This document shows, in pieces, positions 1 through 8,072 of a stretch of DNA of 12,383 bases (its first letter is position 1; each line of letters opens with the position of its first letter). The stretch spans positions 1 through 12,383 of the forward strand of contig JALSLS010000325.1 in assembly GCA_026988195.1 (NCBI GenBank). The letters are read 5' to 3'. Both the position numbers and the translations under genes were made by a program. The notes below the pieces were generated by a model. That model saw only the letters and a program-made list of their open reading frames with translations, was not told where the DNA came from and made no database searches. The stretch comes from Methylomonas sp. Its GTDB lineage: Bacteria; Pseudomonadota; Gammaproteobacteria; Methylococcales; Methylomonadaceae.

Positions 1-1090
1 CAATAGCCAATTTATTCATTGCTGCTTCAAAGGGGGGAACTAAATCATTGGGGCCCACCCAATTTAACCCCCCACCATTTATTGCCGACCCTTTATCATC
101 TGAATTGGAACGCGCTAAAACAGCAAAGTCATCACCATCAATAATTCTTTCTTTAAGCGATAACAGTCTTTTTTTAGCCTCATTATCATCAACAAGTTCA
201 TTGGTTTTTATTAAAATATGTCTAACTCTTGTTTTAGTCACAATATGCTTATTCACACCTTTTAAATCCAACAGCTTTATTATATGAAAACCACTAGGAC
301 TTCGAATCAAATCAGCAACATCCCCTTGCCTCATTTTAGCCACTACATCAACAAAAAGGGTAGGAATTTGACCTAAACTTCTCCATCCAAGATCACCTCC
401 ATTTAAGGCACTCCCTCCTTCTGAAACTGCGACTGCCGTTTGTTTAAAGTCCGCCCCCTTTTGTAAATCCTCAAGAACCATTTCAGCCTTTTCTTTAGCG
501 GCTTGTATCACCGTAGCGGAAGCAGCCTCTGGCACTGAAATTAAGATATGTCCAAGATGATATTGAACTTGCTCTTTGCTGACATCACCTTGAGTTTCTA
601 AATAATGCGCAACCTCTCTATCCGTTACTTTAATTCTTGAGCCCACTTCTCTTGCTCTTAATTGATTAACAATAATTTCATTACGGATACTTTCTTGAAA
701 CTCTTGAAAGCTCATGCCTTGACTTTTTAATTCCTCCCTAAACTCTTCAATAGTCAAGCCATTACGCTTTGCTATATCAGCAACCGAATTACGCAACATT
801 TCATCACTTACTCTAATGCCTGATTTTTCTGCTAATTGACGTTGCAATTTATCTACAATCAACCGTTCCAACACTTGCTTTCTTAGTACAAAAGCTGGGG
901 GGATCATAACTTTATTTGCATTTAGTTTTTTTACAATTTTATGTGTTTCAATGGTTAGCTCTCGGTCTAAAATAACACCATCCTCAACAATCGCTACAAT
1001 ACGATCTAAAAGCTCGGCCTTAACTATAAAACTAGACATTAAAAGTGTCATTAGGAGACAACTTAGACTTAAATATTTTTTATTATTCAT
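1..1090 (-). CDS. surA: SurA periplasmic chaperone / peptidyl-prolyl isomerase, C-terminus cut by window edge
   Basis: SurA escorts unfolded outer-membrane proteins, LptD among them, through the periplasm. Reading the minus strand from ATG 1088-1090 gives 363 open codons that run off the window at base 1; the family is about 430 residues, so roughly the last 65 are missing. Residues 1-25 are a signal peptide ending SFIVKA before ELLDRIVAIVED, the usual start of mature SurA. Next comes an alpha-helical SurA_N domain to about residue 170. A first parvulin domain follows at about 175-275 (HLGHILIS, then NGGDLGW, and GFHIIKLLD), and a second starts near 287 (RVRHILIKT, later NGGGLNWV). The ATG directly follows the lptD stop codon (TAA-ATG, no spacer), so the two are very likely cotranscribed and translationally coupled. 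Identity is from recognised family motifs; pdxA and rsmA often follow in gammaproteobacteria but lie outside this window. Confidence 0.95.
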   Translation of the reverse strand, partial: MNNKKYLSLSCLLMTLLMSSFIVKAELLDRIVAIVEDGVILDRELTIETHKIVKKLNANKVMIPPAFVLRKQVLERLIVDKLQRQLAEKSGIRVSDEMLRNSVADIAKRNGLTIEEFREELKSQGMSFQEFQESIRNEIIVNQLRAREVGSRIKVTDREVAHYLETQGDVSKEQVQYHLGHILISVPEAASATVIQAAKEKAEMVLEDLQKGADFKQTAVAVSEGGSALNGGDLGWRSLGQIPTLFVDVVAKMRQGDVADLIRSPSGFHIIKLLDLKGVNKHIVTKTRVRHILIKTNELVDDNEAKKRLLSLKERIIDGDDFAVLARSNSDDKGSAINGGGLNWVGPNDLVPPFEAAMNKLAI

Positions 1091-3709
1091 TTATTCTGCT
1101 CTACGATACCCTTTTAAATTTTGCTCAAGAAACTGATCAACTTTATCACCGAAACCGGTTAAACCTTTTAGCTCAATTTGTACAAACACACCTGTTTCCA
1201 TAGTATCGTCTTCATTTCCCGTTATCGTGTTAGCAAATCTTCGCCATAATACTCGAAAACGCCAACAACAACTTTCTTTTTCCAGCCCCAGAAAACTTTC
1301 TTGAGTGGAGTTGTGTTTTAATGAATATTGCCAACGCCCCACACCAAACCAATTATCATAAATAGGCCACCTAACGGACGCATCTGTTTGAATAATATAT
1401 TGGCTATTCACTACCTGCAGGTCAAGTGAATCTTTTCTATAGCGGTAACCCAAATTTAAAATCTTTCCAGCCTCACCACGATACTTCATATCGGCCTGCG
1501 CTCGTGTAAAATCGCTGGTATCTGGATTCCACTGCATGGCTGACCTCAAGGACAGGCTATCAGTCAACTGACTACTCAACTCAACCACAAGGTTTGAAAA
1601 ATTATTGGTTTCGGGAGCACCTCCCAAAGTAACATTTCTATCCTGAAAATAAAATATTTGCCCCATACTTAAATTTAACCGTTCAACCCCCGAATCAGAG
1701 TCAATAAGTCGCGATGTCATAGCAACAGTGACTTGGTTAGCATCTTGTATTCGGTCGATACTACTAAATCGGTTTTCTCTGAATAAGTTACTATAACCAA
1801 AATCATAAAGTGATGAGTCAAATACCTGGATATCCGATTGATCTTTTTCAGGAATATATAAATAAAACAACCTAGGTTCAAGCGTATGCATAAACCCAGA
1901 ATCAGAAAATTTAAAATTTTTCTCAAAAAACAACCCACTATCAACCGAGACTATAGGTAAAAATCGACTAATACTTTTAGATGAATTATCTGGGTTATTC
2001 AGTTCATATTGAGTATATTGCACTGAAACTTTTGGTTTAATATACGACCCAGCGGTTTCGAAAGGAAATACAATGGATGACTTAGTATTAAATCTGTGGC
2101 CACTAACGCGGCCATCACGGTCAAAGTTGATATACTGATTATCCATCGTAATACCAATAGGCCATTGTTCAAATGAGTGGTCTAATTGTAGATTGACTTG
2201 AGGGAGTATATGATATGGATTCACACCTGTTTGAAACCTATCTATTGACTGATAAGTTTCAAAGCCTGTAAAAAAACGAATGCCCTCGACATTATAATTC
2301 AGAGATGCCTGACTCTTTAAAAACCTATTATTAGAAAGTCCCAGTGTGTCATTTAACTCATCAAAATAAGCTTTATCAGATACATAATTCAAATCAATAT
2401 GGCTGGTTAAATTATCATATATCTGAGCGTTACTCTTCAATGAGCCTGCAAACCGTGCCTCTTTACGCAACAAATCGTAAGGTAAATACTCTAAAGCAAA
2501 TGAACTTAACGTTTTCTGGGATAAATACCGAAACTCCCCCCCTAACATTCCACCACGCTCTGACATATATCTTGGCCAAAGCGTTAAATCATAATTTTCT
2601 GCCATATTCCAGTAATAAGGAATTGAAAAATCAACCCCATTTTTATCACTATTAGAAAAGCTAACAGGTAAAATACCAGATACCCGCCGGTCATCCAGTG
2701 GAAAAGAAATATAAGGCGTATATAAGACCGGAAGACCTTTAAATTCTAACCATGCATGTTTGGCCGCAGCATTTCCCGTCTGCCGGTTCATTTTCAATCG
2801 TTCTGCATGTATCACCCAGTCTGAATTACCGGGGCGACAGCTGGTAAATGCTGAATTTGTATAACGCGAAAGGTATTTACTATCTCGATATACCACATCA
2901 GCGCGACCTCTAATAGGACCTGATGGAGATATAAACAATGCATCACGTAATCTTGCTTCATCAGTGCTTAAATTTAATGACACGGTATTACTGTAAAGAG
3001 AAATTTCATTTTCATTGTAAAAAACATGTCCTTGGGCATCCATGGTCTCAGACATTGTATTATAACTAGCTCTATCAGACTGAATATGCTGATCTGCTCG
3101 GGTAATATCAACATTACCAAAAAAACTAGTGACCTCTTTATCAAAAACCTCTGAATAATCTGCAGAAACATACATTGGAGCCGTGTTTCTTAAATCATTA
3201 TCCGTTAAACGTTCATTATCTGTTGATGAACGAGTACAGTTTTTCCATGGATCATATATTAATTGAGAATGTATTTTCTTAAATATAAGTTCCTGATTAT
3301 GATTAAATGCAGGTTTAAAGAACCCAGAAGACTCAGAACTTTGAGCGATATTGACAGCATCGACTTTTGAAGAAGTACAGCTCCACGTTCCTTGTTCCTC
3401 ATCATTCGCCTTACAAGTAAACCCTGGCTGATTTAGTTTTTTTTCAGGAGGTCTTTCTGTATGAGTAAGCTTTGCGGGTGAAATAAAGGCTTGTCTAGGG
3501 AGAGGGAGTGGTTCCGCTGTTGGGTATTGCTTAACAGTGGGCCGTTTATCTTTTACTTCCTCATCAACTGCAGTCGCTTCAACTGGAACCTGGCTTGCAC
3601 ACGTCCACTCTCCACCTGCTACTTTTTCACAATCCCAAGCATTATTGTCTGCAATATTTAATCCTGCGTACAATAAAAGAAAAATAAAAAAAGTATATTT
3701 ACAATGCAT
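1091..3709 (-). CDS. lptD: LptD, LPS-assembly outer-membrane protein with a cysteine-rich N-terminal extension
   Basis: LptD with lipoprotein LptE inserts lipopolysaccharide into the outer leaflet of the outer membrane. The product is 872 residues, longer than E. coli LptD (784). A signal peptide covers about residues 1-20. An OstA/LptA-like jellyroll domain lies around 175-300 (DQHIQSDRASY, MDAQGHVFY), followed by a large C-terminal beta-barrel. Family cysteines are visible: SCRPG at C291 and the adjacent pair C814-C815 followed by W, which in E. coli form interdomain disulfides with N-terminal cysteines. Unusually, the extension before the jellyroll carries two similar Cys/Trp motifs (C27...W35-T-C37 and C99...W109-S-C111) plus C158, giving eight cysteines after signal cleavage against four in E. 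coli. The ATG at 3707-3709 is the only good start, since an in-frame stop lies shortly upstream, but no clear Shine-Dalgarno precedes it. The gene is divergent from amgK, with 94 bases between them. Confidence 0.96.
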   Translation of the reverse strand: MHCKYTFFIFLLLYAGLNIADNNAWDCEKVAGGEWTCASQVPVEATAVDEEVKDKRPTVKQYPTAEPLPLPRQAFISPAKLTHTERPPEKKLNQPGFTCKANDEEQGTWSCTSSKVDAVNIAQSSESSGFFKPAFNHNQELIFKKIHSQLIYDPWKNCTRSSTDNERLTDNDLRNTAPMYVSADYSEVFDKEVTSFFGNVDITRADQHIQSDRASYNTMSETMDAQGHVFYNENEISLYSNTVSLNLSTDEARLRDALFISPSGPIRGRADVVYRDSKYLSRYTNSAFTSCRPGNSDWVIHAERLKMNRQTGNAAAKHAWLEFKGLPVLYTPYISFPLDDRRVSGILPVSFSNSDKNGVDFSIPYYWNMAENYDLTLWPRYMSERGGMLGGEFRYLSQKTLSSFALEYLPYDLLRKEARFAGSLKSNAQIYDNLTSHIDLNYVSDKAYFDELNDTLGLSNNRFLKSQASLNYNVEGIRFFTGFETYQSIDRFQTGVNPYHILPQVNLQLDHSFEQWPIGITMDNQYINFDRDGRVSGHRFNTKSSIVFPFETAGSYIKPKVSVQYTQYELNNPDNSSKSISRFLPIVSVDSGLFFEKNFKFSDSGFMHTLEPRLFYLYIPEKDQSDIQVFDSSLYDFGYSNLFRENRFSSIDRIQDANQVTVAMTSRLIDSDSGVERLNLSMGQIFYFQDRNVTLGGAPETNNFSNLVVELSSQLTDSLSLRSAMQWNPDTSDFTRAQADMKYRGEAGKILNLGYRYRKDSLDLQVVNSQYIIQTDASVRWPIYDNWFGVGRWQYSLKHNSTQESFLGLEKESCCWRFRVLWRRFANTITGNEDDTMETGVFVQIELKGLTGFGDKVDQFLEQNLKGYRRAE

Positions 3710-3803
3710 AAAGGTAAGTAACAGTAATGGTAGCTTAATAACTCAAAAATCGAATAAAATAGGGGTACATTTTACCTTAGTTTATTAACCTCATTTAAAT
3801 AAA

Positions 3804-4826
3804 TTGTACCTACATAATAATCCTAACACCTCTTTCTCAGCTGATGCTCGGGCAACAGCAATCATTGATTGGCTGACACATACCCTTGACTTGGTGATTA
3901 CTCATTTTGAAGTCGCTTCGAGTGATGCCAGTTTCAGGCGTTATTTCAGAGTTACCCATAGCCAAGGCCAGCATATAGTCATGGATGCTCCGCCTGAACA
4001 AGAAAATACCGAGCCTTTTATTCGTATTGCAACTCTATTTAAGGCTGCTGGCCTGAATGTCCCTCAAATATATCAGCACGATTTGCAACAAGGGTTTATA
4101 TTACTGGAAGATTTTGGAACTCGTTGTTTTTTAGATCAGCTAAACCAGCAAAATGCCACCGAACTTTATCAAACAGCATTTATCAGTTTACAACAGTTAC
4201 AATCTTGCCCCAATTTATGCAACAGTTCATTACCCCACTACAATGTGGCTTTATTAGATAAAGAGCTTGAGATATTTTACGATTGGTTTTTATCTCAACA
4301 CCTTAATTTAGCAATACCACAACCGATTAAACAAAATTTTAATCAAATTTTAATCAATTCTGCATTAGAGCAGCCACAAGCATGTACTCATAGGGATTTT
4401 CATTCTCGCAACCTGATGTTTTTATCTGAGAATTCGCCCGGAATCATTGATTTTCAAGATGCAGTTGTTGGGCCTATCACCTATGACTTGGTTTCTTTAT
4501 TGCGGGATTGCTATGTAGCTTGGCCTGAAAAAAATATAACACTCTGGTTAACAGAATATTTTCAGCAGATTTCTGACTTGGGGTTAATTAATACAGATTT
4601 AGTCACTTTTACCCGCTGGTTTGACCTTATGGGGTTACAGCGACATTTAAAAGCAATAGGTATTTTTTCTCGCTTAAATATTCGTGATAACAAGTCCAGT
4701 TATTTGACTGATATACCAAGAACCTTGCTTTATATCAGACATGTTTGTAATAAATACCCTGAACTTGATACCTTTAACCATTTCCTTTTAAACACTCTTT
4801 TACCTGCTTATAACAATAAAAAATGA
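3804..4826 (+). CDS. amgK: AmgK, N-acetylmuramate/N-acetylglucosamine anomeric kinase (APH-type fold)
   Basis: AmgK phosphorylates the C1 hydroxyl of MurNAc (and GlcNAc) with ATP, feeding MurU to remake UDP-MurNAc from recycled wall sugars; in pseudomonads this bypass gives intrinsic fosfomycin tolerance. The 340-residue protein has the aminoglycoside-phosphotransferase fold. A GFILLEDFG segment forms the nucleotide-lobe hinge. The catalytic loop is H196-R-D198-F-H-S-R-N203, and the metal-binding motif is I-I-D216-F-Q-D219. Both catalytic motifs are intact. The start is unusual: TTG at 3804 is the only plausible start between an in-frame stop at 3786-3788 and the conserved DWL segment, and no strong Shine-Dalgarno is visible. 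A weak -10-like TAAAAT at 3755-3760 is the only promoter hint. The gene overlaps murU by four bases (ATGA). The adjacent murU makes AmgK far more likely than a general phosphotransferase. Confidence 0.88.
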   Translation: MYLHNNPNTSFSADARATAIIDWLTHTLDLVITHFEVASSDASFRRYFRVTHSQGQHIVMDAPPEQENTEPFIRIATLFKAAGLNVPQIYQHDLQQGFILLEDFGTRCFLDQLNQQNATELYQTAFISLQQLQSCPNLCNSSLPHYNVALLDKELEIFYDWFLSQHLNLAIPQPIKQNFNQILINSALEQPQACTHRDFHSRNLMFLSENSPGIIDFQDAVVGPITYDLVSLLRDCYVAWPEKNITLWLTEYFQQISDLGLINTDLVTFTRWFDLMGLQRHLKAIGIFSRLNIRDNKSSYLTDIPRTLLYIRHVCNKYPELDTFNHFLLNTLLPAYNNKK

Positions 4827-5494
4827 AAGCGATGATTTTAGCTGCTGGACGTGGAGAAAGAATGCGTCCGTTAACCGACACCACCCCTAAACCCCTTTTA
4901 TTAGTCGCGGGAAAGCCCATTATTCAATATACCATTGAGCAATTAGTAAGAACTGGATTTACCGAAATAGTTATTAACATTGCTCATTTAGGCCAAAAAA
5001 TCAAAGATACCTTAGGCACAGGTGCTAAATTTGGAGCATCCATTGCATATTCTGATGAGGGTCATACTGCATTAGAAACAGCTGGTGGCATATCAAATGC
5101 CATGCATTTACTAGGTAAAGAAACTTTTTTAGTTGTTAATGGTGATATTGCAAACGAATATGATTTTAGTCAGTTATATAACAAAAAAATTGCTCTAGCT
5201 CACTTAGTCTTAATTCCTAACCCGCCTCACCACCCTGAGGGTGATTTTCATTTATCAAATAAAGGCGAAGTGTCCGAACAGGGTCAACGCAGCCTAACTT
5301 ATAGCGGAATCGGTTTATATAACCCTGCACTCTTTAATAATTTAAAACCAGGAATCAGTAAATTAGGCCCATTATTACGTCAAGTCATGCCTGATAATAA
5401 AGTGACAGGGGAAGAGTTCAAAGGTTTTTGGTTGGATATTGGTACACCTGAAAGACTCAATGAAATGGAAACTTATTTAAGATCGTGCAATTAA
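4823..5494 (+). CDS. murU: MurU, N-acetylmuramate alpha-1-phosphate uridylyltransferase
   Basis: MurU transfers UMP from UTP to MurNAc-1-phosphate, yielding UDP-MurNAc and skipping the MurA/MurB steps of de novo synthesis. The 223-residue length matches the family. The N-terminus has the sugar-nucleotidyltransferase signature: residues 5-26 read ILAAGRGERMRPLT and then TPKPLL, with R13 and K23 as the expected catalytic residues. The substrate and metal region shows ETAGGI at 85-90 and N-G-D108, and the C-terminal D205 of LDIGTPERL is the usual second metal ligand. The ATG at 4823 overlaps the amgK stop (ATGA), so translation is probably coupled. General glucose-1-phosphate thymidylyl- and mannose-1-phosphate guanylyltransferases share these motifs; the assignment to MurU rests on size and on the amgK partner. 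The stop codon is only 7 bases from the convergent nirJ stop. Confidence 0.9.
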   Translation: MKAMILAAGRGERMRPLTDTTPKPLLLVAGKPIIQYTIEQLVRTGFTEIVINIAHLGQKIKDTLGTGAKFGASIAYSDEGHTALETAGGISNAMHLLGKETFLVVNGDIANEYDFSQLYNKKIALAHLVLIPNPPHHPEGDFHLSNKGEVSEQGQRSLTYSGIGLYNPALFNNLKPGISKLGPLLRQVMPDNKVTGEEFKGFWLDIGTPERLNEMETYLRSCN

Positions 5495-5501
5495 AATCAA
5501 C

Positions 5502-6641
5502 TTACTCCATAATTTCATCTAACTCAAGATAACACCCAGGATCTTCCGCCCAAGGGTTCTCAAAAACTTGTTTCGCTCTTACTCGCGTATTTCCATTACA
5601 TATTTTTTGATAATAACAAGATCCACACCTCCCCTCCAGTGGCCTAGGTGTTTGCTTGAGTCCATTCATTAATGGGTCAGTTGTATCTTGCCAAATATCA
5701 GAAAATTTTCGATCCTTTATATTACCCAGATTATAATTCCACCAAAAGGTATCTGGATGCACATTCCCTAAGTTATCAATATTGGCCACATTAACACCTG
5801 ATGAATTCCCCCCCCATTGTTCTAACTTAGCTTGGATATGCTCTACCCTTTCTGGGAAGTTGGCCTTAACCCAATGTAAAAAATATACCGCATCCGCATC
5901 ATTATTGCCTGTTACAATTTCGCGGTCTATCCCTTGCTGTTCCCATTGTAAACATTGCTCAAATAACTGATCCATGACATCCCGTGTCATTTTAAACTCA
6001 GCATCTAATTTACGATTTTTATTTCCCCGCCCACCATAATTCAAATGCGATAAGTAAAATTTATCAATATTTTCATCATCCATTAACCGCAACATAGCAG
6101 GGAAATCATGTACATTATCCTGCGTTAAAGTATAACGAATACCCGCTTTAATCCCATTATCTCGACATAAGCCTATCCCAGCTAAAGATTGTGCAAAAGA
6201 GCCTTTTTTCTGCCTGAATTTATCATGGGTATCCCCTATTCCATCCAGGCTTACCCCAACATATTGATAATTAATATCAGCAATTTGTTTAATGTTTTTA
6301 TCTGTAATCAATGTACCATTACTAGAAAGTGCTAGATAAAACCCCATCGCTTTAGCACGCCGAGATATATTAAAAATATCGGGGTGTAATAAAGGTTCAC
6401 CCCCCGATAAAATAAGCACAGGGACTTTAAAGTCTTTTAGGTTATCCATTACCTGATAAATTTCAGCAGTTGTTAATTCACCAGGAAAATCAATATCAGC
6501 AGAAGTGGTATAACAATGCTTACAGGTTAAATTACAACGCCGAATTAGGTTCCAGATAACCACTGGACCAGAAGGCTTTCTAACCGGTTTTAAGGGCGTT
6601 GGATGTAACACTTCTCGCATATATTGGCTTAATCTAAACAC
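5502..6641 (-). CDS. nirJ: NirJ, radical SAM heme d1 biosynthesis protein
   Basis: NirJ acts on 12,18-didecarboxysiroheme, removing two propionate side chains on the way to heme d1. With the longer 382-residue reading from GTG 6648-6650, the radical SAM cluster motif is C39-x3-C43-x2-C46 (CNLTCKHC). This is followed by LSGGEPLL (SAM-binding GGE), LSSNGTL and VSLDG, all typical of the AdoMet radical barrel. A C-terminal SPASM/Twitch-like cluster is present: C342-x2-C345-x5-C351 with C373. I prefer GTG 6639-6641, giving MFRLSQYMREVL, because an AGGTGG lies 5 bases upstream and FRLSQY is the usual start of NirJ. Either start overlaps the end of nirH. It is the last gene of the nir operon and converges on murU with 7 bases between stops and no visible terminator. 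No key residue is missing. Confidence 0.95.
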   Translation of the reverse strand: MFRLSQYMREVLHPTPLKPVRKPSGPVVIWNLIRRCNLTCKHCYTTSADIDFPGELTTAEIYQVMDNLKDFKVPVLILSGGEPLLHPDIFNISRRAKAMGFYLALSSNGTLITDKNIKQIADINYQYVGVSLDGIGDTHDKFRQKKGSFAQSLAGIGLCRDNGIKAGIRYTLTQDNVHDFPAMLRLMDDENIDKFYLSHLNYGGRGNKNRKLDAEFKMTRDVMDQLFEQCLQWEQQGIDREIVTGNNDADAVYFLHWVKANFPERVEHIQAKLEQWGGNSSGVNVANIDNLGNVHPDTFWWNYNLGNIKDRKFSDIWQDTTDPLMNGLKQTPRPLEGRCGSCYYQKICNGNTRVRAKQVFENPWAEDPGCYLELDEIME

Positions 6642-7119
6642 GTTTGCCACCTACCCTTAGTCCTGTTTTCTTTAAAATACGAGTGCTATATAAAACATCT
6701 TGCCCAAGATTATATTCACCCAATAGTTCAGTTATTATCTGTATTTGCTGATTAACACCCTGTTCAGTTTTACTGTGTACCATAGCAAATAAATTGTAAT
6801 GCCATTCAGGTTCATGTCTGGGTCGGTGATAACAATGACTGACGAAATCTAATTGCCCTACTTTTGTTCCCATTTCGTCAACAAATTCATCAGCAATATT
6901 CCAGACTGTCATGCCATTATGGGTGTAACCTAATCGGTAATGATTAGGCACCACACCTATTCGCCGGATAATACCCTGCTCGGTCATCTGTTGCATTTTT
7001 TGCATGACCCGTTCTACACTCACCCCTAATTCATCAGCAATGGTCTGGTAAGGTTGAGGGGTTAAGGGTAAACCTGTTTGTGTCAGAGAAATGATCTGAT
7101 AGTCTAAGGTATCAATCAT
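6634..7119 (-). CDS. nirH: NirH, siroheme decarboxylase subunit (AsnC/Lrp type)
   Basis: NirH is one of four related subunits that decarboxylate siroheme to 12,18-didecarboxysiroheme in heme d1 synthesis. The 161-residue protein starts MIDTLDYQII and has an AsnC-type winged helix over about residues 1-60. Its RAM-like C-terminal half carries C96-Y-H-R-P100 and W106-H-Y-N-L110, the NirL/NirH type signature. These fall at exactly the same residue numbers as in the window's NirL (read from its MID start), which points to duplication of a subunit pair. The start ATG lies 2 bases after the nirG stop, and the end overlaps nirJ. Despite the AsnC-like fold it is an enzyme subunit, not a likely DNA regulator. 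Naming H against L relies on gene order and on this signature, so H and L could be exchanged relative to another scheme. Confidence 0.9.
   Translation of the reverse strand: MIDTLDYQIISLTQTGLPLTPQPYQTIADELGVSVERVMQKMQQMTEQGIIRRIGVVPNHYRLGYTHNGMTVWNIADEFVDEMGTKVGQLDFVSHCYHRPRHEPEWHYNLFAMVHSKTEQGVNQQIQIITELLGEYNLGQDVLYSTRILKKTGLRVGGKRV
6647..6652 (-). promoter_or_regulatory. Ribosome binding site that decides the nirJ start
   Basis: On the minus strand AGGTGG is followed by CAAAC and then GTG 6639-6641. This 5-base spacing suits that start. The earlier GTG at 6648-6650 lies inside the AGGTGG itself and has only AAGGG a few bases before it. The site is within the last codons of nirH, so nirJ is probably translated by coupling. 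Confidence 0.5.
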
Positions 7120-7121
7120 AA

Positions 7122-7565
7122 TTAAGCTTCCAACTTAAGGCCAACAAAATATTCATTTATCTTTGGCATGTTATAGACTTTTAAGCCTGTTTTTTGTTGA
7201 ATTTCATCAATCACCTCTGTTAAGCGACCAGGTAAATCAGTCGCAACTACAAACCACATATTCAATTCGTGGTTACGCTCATAGTTATGAGCGACTTCGG
7301 GGAAAGCATTGATTATTTCTGCGATATGGTCAAATTGTTGTTCTGGGACTTTAACCGCGGCTAAAGTTAACGCGCCGCCCATTTGTTCTGCATGATATAG
7401 AGGGCCAAAACGTGAAAGTATTCCTACCTCTAACAAGTTTTCAATTCGCTTAATCAACTCAGCTTCTGTCAATTCTAGTTGGTTAGCCACCACTTGATAA
7501 GGAGACTCGCATATAGGAAAACCACCTTGCAAATAATTAATAATTTTCTTATCTATCACATCCAT
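7122..7565 (-). CDS. nirG: NirG, siroheme decarboxylase subunit (AsnC/Lrp type)
   Basis: This 147-residue AsnC/Lrp-type subunit of the siroheme decarboxylase has an N-terminal winged helix (about 1-55, MDVIDKKIINYLQGGFP) and a C-terminal half with H93-N-Y-E-R97 followed by N-M-W-F-V. This is the NirD/NirG signature, and H93 has the same residue number as in NirD. In the related AhbA/AhbB enzymes of alternative heme synthesis a histidine of this region is implicated in substrate decarboxylation; I infer the same here. It starts 3 bases after nirL and ends 2 bases before nirH, so it is certainly part of the operon. NirG pairs naturally with NirH as the second copy of the NirD-NirL module. Confidence 0.9.
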   Translation of the reverse strand: MDVIDKKIINYLQGGFPICESPYQVVANQLELTEAELIKRIENLLEVGILSRFGPLYHAEQMGGALTLAAVKVPEQQFDHIAEIINAFPEVAHNYERNHELNMWFVVATDLPGRLTEVIDEIQQKTGLKVYNMPKINEYFVGLKLEA

Positions 7566-7568
7566 TCA

Positions 7569-8072
7569 TTACACCTTTTCCTTTTCTTGATCAGGCGACA
7601 TTTGATAAAGCGCCCCCCGCTGCTTAAAGCATTGCTTACTGAATAAAACTTCACTTTTACACTGAAGTAAGCCACAACTTTGTTTCAAATATTCCAATTG
7701 TTGCAATACCTTTTCTTTGTTTTTACCATGAATCATGCAATACAAATTATAAGGCCACTGTTCACCTTGAGCGGGGCGCTGATAACATAAATTAACAAAA
7801 CTGAATTGGCTTACATGCTCGCCTATTTGTTCGATTAAGCTAGCGGCCACATCAAATACCACCATTGCATTCGCGGTATATCCTAATCGTCGATGATTTA
7901 CCACGACCCCCAAACGTTTAATCACCCCCTGCTGTTTTAGTCTGGCAACGCGTTTTAGTACTTCATTTTCGCTGAGGTTAAGTCCTTTTCCAATATCGGC
8001 ATAGGGTCTAGAAACGAGTGGTAACCCCTGTTGTACCCTTGCAAGTAATTGCCAATCAATTGCATCAATCAT
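7569..8072 (-). CDS. nirL: NirL, siroheme decarboxylase subunit (AsnC/Lrp type)
   Basis: NirL is the partner of NirD in siroheme decarboxylation. From ATG 8070-8072 the protein is 167 residues and starts MIDAIDWQLL, matching NirH (MIDTLDYQII). A TTG codon immediately before could give one extra residue, but the ATG is preferred. The winged helix spans about 1-60 and ends with the KRLGVVVNHRRLGY stretch that NirH shares as RRIGVVPNHYRLGY. The signature C96-Y-Q-R-P100 and W106-P-Y-N-L110 identifies the NirL/NirH type. The start lies within the last codons of nirD (8-base overlap), and nirG follows after 3 bases. The C-terminus is slightly longer and more charged (DQEKEKV) than that of NirH. Confidence 0.9.
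   Translation of the reverse strand: MIDAIDWQLLARVQQGLPLVSRPYADIGKGLNLSENEVLKRVARLKQQGVIKRLGVVVNHRRLGYTANAMVVFDVAASLIEQIGEHVSQFSFVNLCYQRPAQGEQWPYNLYCMIHGKNKEKVLQQLEYLKQSCGLLQCKSEVLFSKQCFKQRGALYQMSPDQEKEKV

Noticed and set aside
2344..2655. 103-residue plus-strand frame inside lptD
   Set aside because: Antisense to a clearly conserved gene, with no independent evidence of coding.
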